Source of the DNA: Chloroflexota bacterium
GTDB taxonomy: Bacteria; Chloroflexota; Limnocylindria; P2-11E
Reading direction: 5' to 3'
NCBI GenBank assembly: GCA_016875665.1
Contig: VGPA01000065.1
Coordinates: 1-7,607 of the forward strand
Length of the DNA stretch: 7,607 nucleotides
Shown here: positions 6,292-7,607 of the stretch, one piece after another
Layout: each line of letters starts with the position of its first letter
Position numbering within the stretch: position 1 is the first letter of the stretch
The notes under the pieces: model-generated
Database searches by the model: none
The model's input: only the letters and a program-made list of their open reading frames with translations
Told to the model about the DNA's origin: nothing
Translations under genes and position numbers: made by a program

Positions 6292-7440
6292 ACGCACTCG
6301 GTGCTCGTGCTCGGCGCGGGCTTCGGCGAACTGGAGGCCTCGGCCCGCCTCGTGGAACTGCTCGGCGACGAGGTTCGGATCACCCTCATCGACCGCTCCG
6401 ATTCGTTCGTCTTCGGGTTCACCAAGCTCGAGATCATGTTCGCGCGGCGCACGCGCGATGCCGTGCGCCTGCGCTACCGGGACATGGTGGACACCGGCGT
6501 TCGCTTCCTGCAGGAGACGATTACCTCGATCGACCCGGTCGCCCGCCGCGTCGTGACGGACCAGGGCGACCACCGGGCGGACCTGCTCGTCGTCGCCCTC
6601 GGTGCCGATTACGACCTCGACGCGACGCCCGGGCTCCGCGAAGCAGGCTTCGAGTTCTACTCCGTCGATGGAGCCGAACGCCTCCGCTCGCGGATCGACA
6701 CGTTCAGCGCCGGAACCGCGATCGTGGGCGTGTGCGGCGCGCCGTTCAAGTGCCCGCCCGCGCCGAGCGAAGCCGCATTCCTGCTCGACGACCATCTGCG
6801 CGCTCGCGGCTCGCGCGAGCGGGTGCGGATCCAGGTCGTGATCCCGTTCGGCGTCCCCATCCCGCCATCGCCTGACACGTCATCGGCGATCCTCGCGCGC
6901 TTCGCCGATCGAGGCATCGAGTTCGTCCGCGGCCGGCGCGTAGCGGTGCTCGATCCACGCACGCGCGAGGCCGTGCTCGACGACGGTTCGCGCCTGCCAT
7001 TCGACCTGTTCCTCGGCGTTCCGGTTCACCGCGTCCCCGCCGTGGTCGCGGAATCCGGGCTGGCCGAGAACGGCTGGATCCCGGTCGAGCCGCGTAGCGC
7101 AGCGACGCGCTTCGAGGGCGTCTATGCCCTCGGCCACGTCACCAGCGTCGGCACCCCGAAGGCCGGCGTCTTCGCGGAGCGCGCCGCACGCGCGATGGCC
7201 GACCAGGTGGCGGCGCGCCTGCGCGGGATGCCCATCCCGCCGGGATACGACGGCACGGGGGCGTGCTGGATCGAGTTCGGCGGACACGAAGTGGCCCGCG
7301 TGGACGTCGACTTCTTCGCGGTACCGGGACGCCCCACGGGGACCTTCACCGCGCCATCCGCAGCCACCGCCGCCGAGAAGGCGTCGTTCGCTGCGACGCG
7401 AGCCGCAAGGTGGTTCGGACCGGGCGCCGCTCTGCGCTGA
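6289..7440 (+). CDS. FAD-dependent oxidoreductase, sulfide:quinone oxidoreductase-like, with altered FAD motifs
   Basis: A 383-residue protein of the sulfide:quinone oxidoreductase / flavocytochrome c sulfide dehydrogenase / NDH-2 superfamily. The family pattern is clear: N-terminal VLVLGAGFGELEAS (5-18), VVALGADYD (101-109), CGAPFKCPPAPSEAAFLLDD (149-168), VYALGHVTSVGTPKAGVFAE (278-297) and a late GACWIEFGG segment. Two key positions differ from the norm: the third glycine of the first FAD motif is Glu14, and the Asp of the terminal GD motif (flavin ribityl contact) is His283. Cysteines are 149, 155 and 326; the sulfide-active arrangement of true SQR is not demonstrable, so the substrate is unknown. 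No signal peptide or membrane helix is seen. The gene stands alone on the plus strand, divergent from the operon and ending 16 bp before the convergent selenocysteine tRNA. It may be a redox enzyme with unusual flavin binding or a degenerate one. Confidence 0.85.
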   Translation: MTHSVLVLGAGFGELEASARLVELLGDEVRITLIDRSDSFVFGFTKLEIMFARRTRDAVRLRYRDMVDTGVRFLQETITSIDPVARRVVTDQGDHRADLLVVALGADYDLDATPGLREAGFEFYSVDGAERLRSRIDTFSAGTAIVGVCGAPFKCPPAPSEAAFLLDDHLRARGSRERVRIQVVIPFGVPIPPSPDTSSAILARFADRGIEFVRGRRVAVLDPRTREAVLDDGSRLPFDLFLGVPVHRVPAVVAESGLAENGWIPVEPRSAATRFEGVYALGHVTSVGTPKAGVFAERAARAMADQVAARLRGMPIPPGYDGTGACWIEFGGHEVARVDVDFFAVPGRPTGTFTAPSAATAAEKASFAATRAARWFGPGAALR

Positions 7441-7456
7441 TTTGCCCCGCGGCCGG

Positions 7457-7550
7457 CGAGAGTGCATGGGAGTCGAACCCACCATGGAGCGTGCGACGCC
7501 CCATCAGCGGTTTTGAAGACCGTGGCCTGCACCGGCAGACAGGCACTCTC
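7457..7550 (-). tRNA. selC: Selenocysteine tRNA, tRNA-Sec(TCA)
   Basis: The 94-nt minus-strand sequence folds as a bacterial 8+5 tRNA-Sec. The acceptor stem has eight perfect pairs (GAGAGTGC at 7550-7543 with GCACTCTC at 7465-7458). The D arm has a six-pair stem (GTCTGC/GCAGGC) and a CGGT loop. The anticodon loop is CTTCAAA with TCA at 7516-7514. The long variable arm has nine pairs (7504-7496 with 7492-7484, one G-T) around a CGC loop. The T arm has loop TTCGACT. The discriminator is G (7457), as in E. coli selC. The genome continues CCG, so the terminal CCA is added post-transcriptionally. The first anticodon-stem pair is an A-C mismatch. This tRNA reads in-frame UGA with SelB and shows that the genome encodes selenoproteins. 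Confidence 0.96.
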
Positions 7551-7607
7551 GAAGCGCCGCTCGGACGAGTCGAGCGTACCGCGCGCGCGGCGCCCGCGCG
7601 CCGCCGG
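7551..7607. other. Very GC-rich flank upstream of the selenocysteine tRNA
   Basis: The last 57 bases lie upstream of selC on its strand and should include its promoter, but no -10/-35 pair is convincing (a TACGCT at 7578-7573 is the best candidate, without a -35). Bases 7580-7607 are an almost pure G/C tract with alternating CG steps and self-complementary segments. All three minus-strand frames are open, so the end of another gene such as selB cannot be excluded or shown. Confidence 0.3.

Noticed and set aside
6289..7440. Naming the flavoprotein sqr.
   Set aside because: The catalytic cysteine pattern cannot be confirmed and two FAD-contact residues are altered, so the sulfide substrate is not supported.
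1..7457. A genomic island integrated at the 3' end of selC, a known integration hotspot.
   Set aside because: No integrase, no direct repeat of the tRNA 3' end that I can find on the left, and uniform base composition.

Overview
The window is very GC-rich (roughly 70% by eye), with GC-ending codons in every gene and GTG/TTG starts alongside ATG. There is no integrase, transposase, phage or CRISPR signal. Gene content fits a metabolically versatile high-GC bacterium of the delta-proteobacterial, Rokubacterial/Methylomirabilota or similar type: a B12-dependent acyl-CoA mutase module, a membrane Fe-S oxidoreductase of the ETF:menaquinone oxidoreductase kind, and selenocysteine decoding. The taxonomic guess is inference only.

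Layout. Almost everything from 6201 down to 1 reads on the minus strand. In transcription order: a 675-residue membrane heterodisulfide-reductase-like Fe-S oxidoreductase (6201-4174); a stand-alone B12-binding mutase subunit (4177-3758); the MeaB-type GTPase chaperone (3807-2827); and a thioredoxin reductase with a C-terminal cyclic-nucleotide-binding domain (2843-1548). These four overlap at every junction and look like one operon. After a 91-bp gap comes a malate synthase-like gene (1456-178) with a frameshift and no C-terminal catalytic part, probably a decaying or truncated gene. After another 98 bp, the first 26 codons of a probable selA (79-1) run off the left edge.

On the plus strand, divergent from the operon, is a sulfide:quinone oxidoreductase-like flavoprotein (6289-7440). 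It uses a TTG start with a strong Shine-Dalgarno and has altered FAD-binding motifs. Convergent with it, 16 bp beyond its stop, lies a complete selenocysteine tRNA on the minus strand (7550-7457, anticodon TCA).

How they may work together. The B12 subunit and MeaB form the core of a methylmalonyl- or isobutyryl-CoA mutase system; the large mutase subunit is not in the window. The Fe-S membrane protein would pass electrons from acyl-CoA oxidation (through an ETF encoded elsewhere) to quinone. The reductase fusion suggests thiol redox control sensed through a cyclic nucleotide or similar ligand. The selC gene and the putative selA start bracket about 7.4 kb of metabolic genes, so the selenocysteine locus appears to be split. 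No selenoprotein could be identified in the window.
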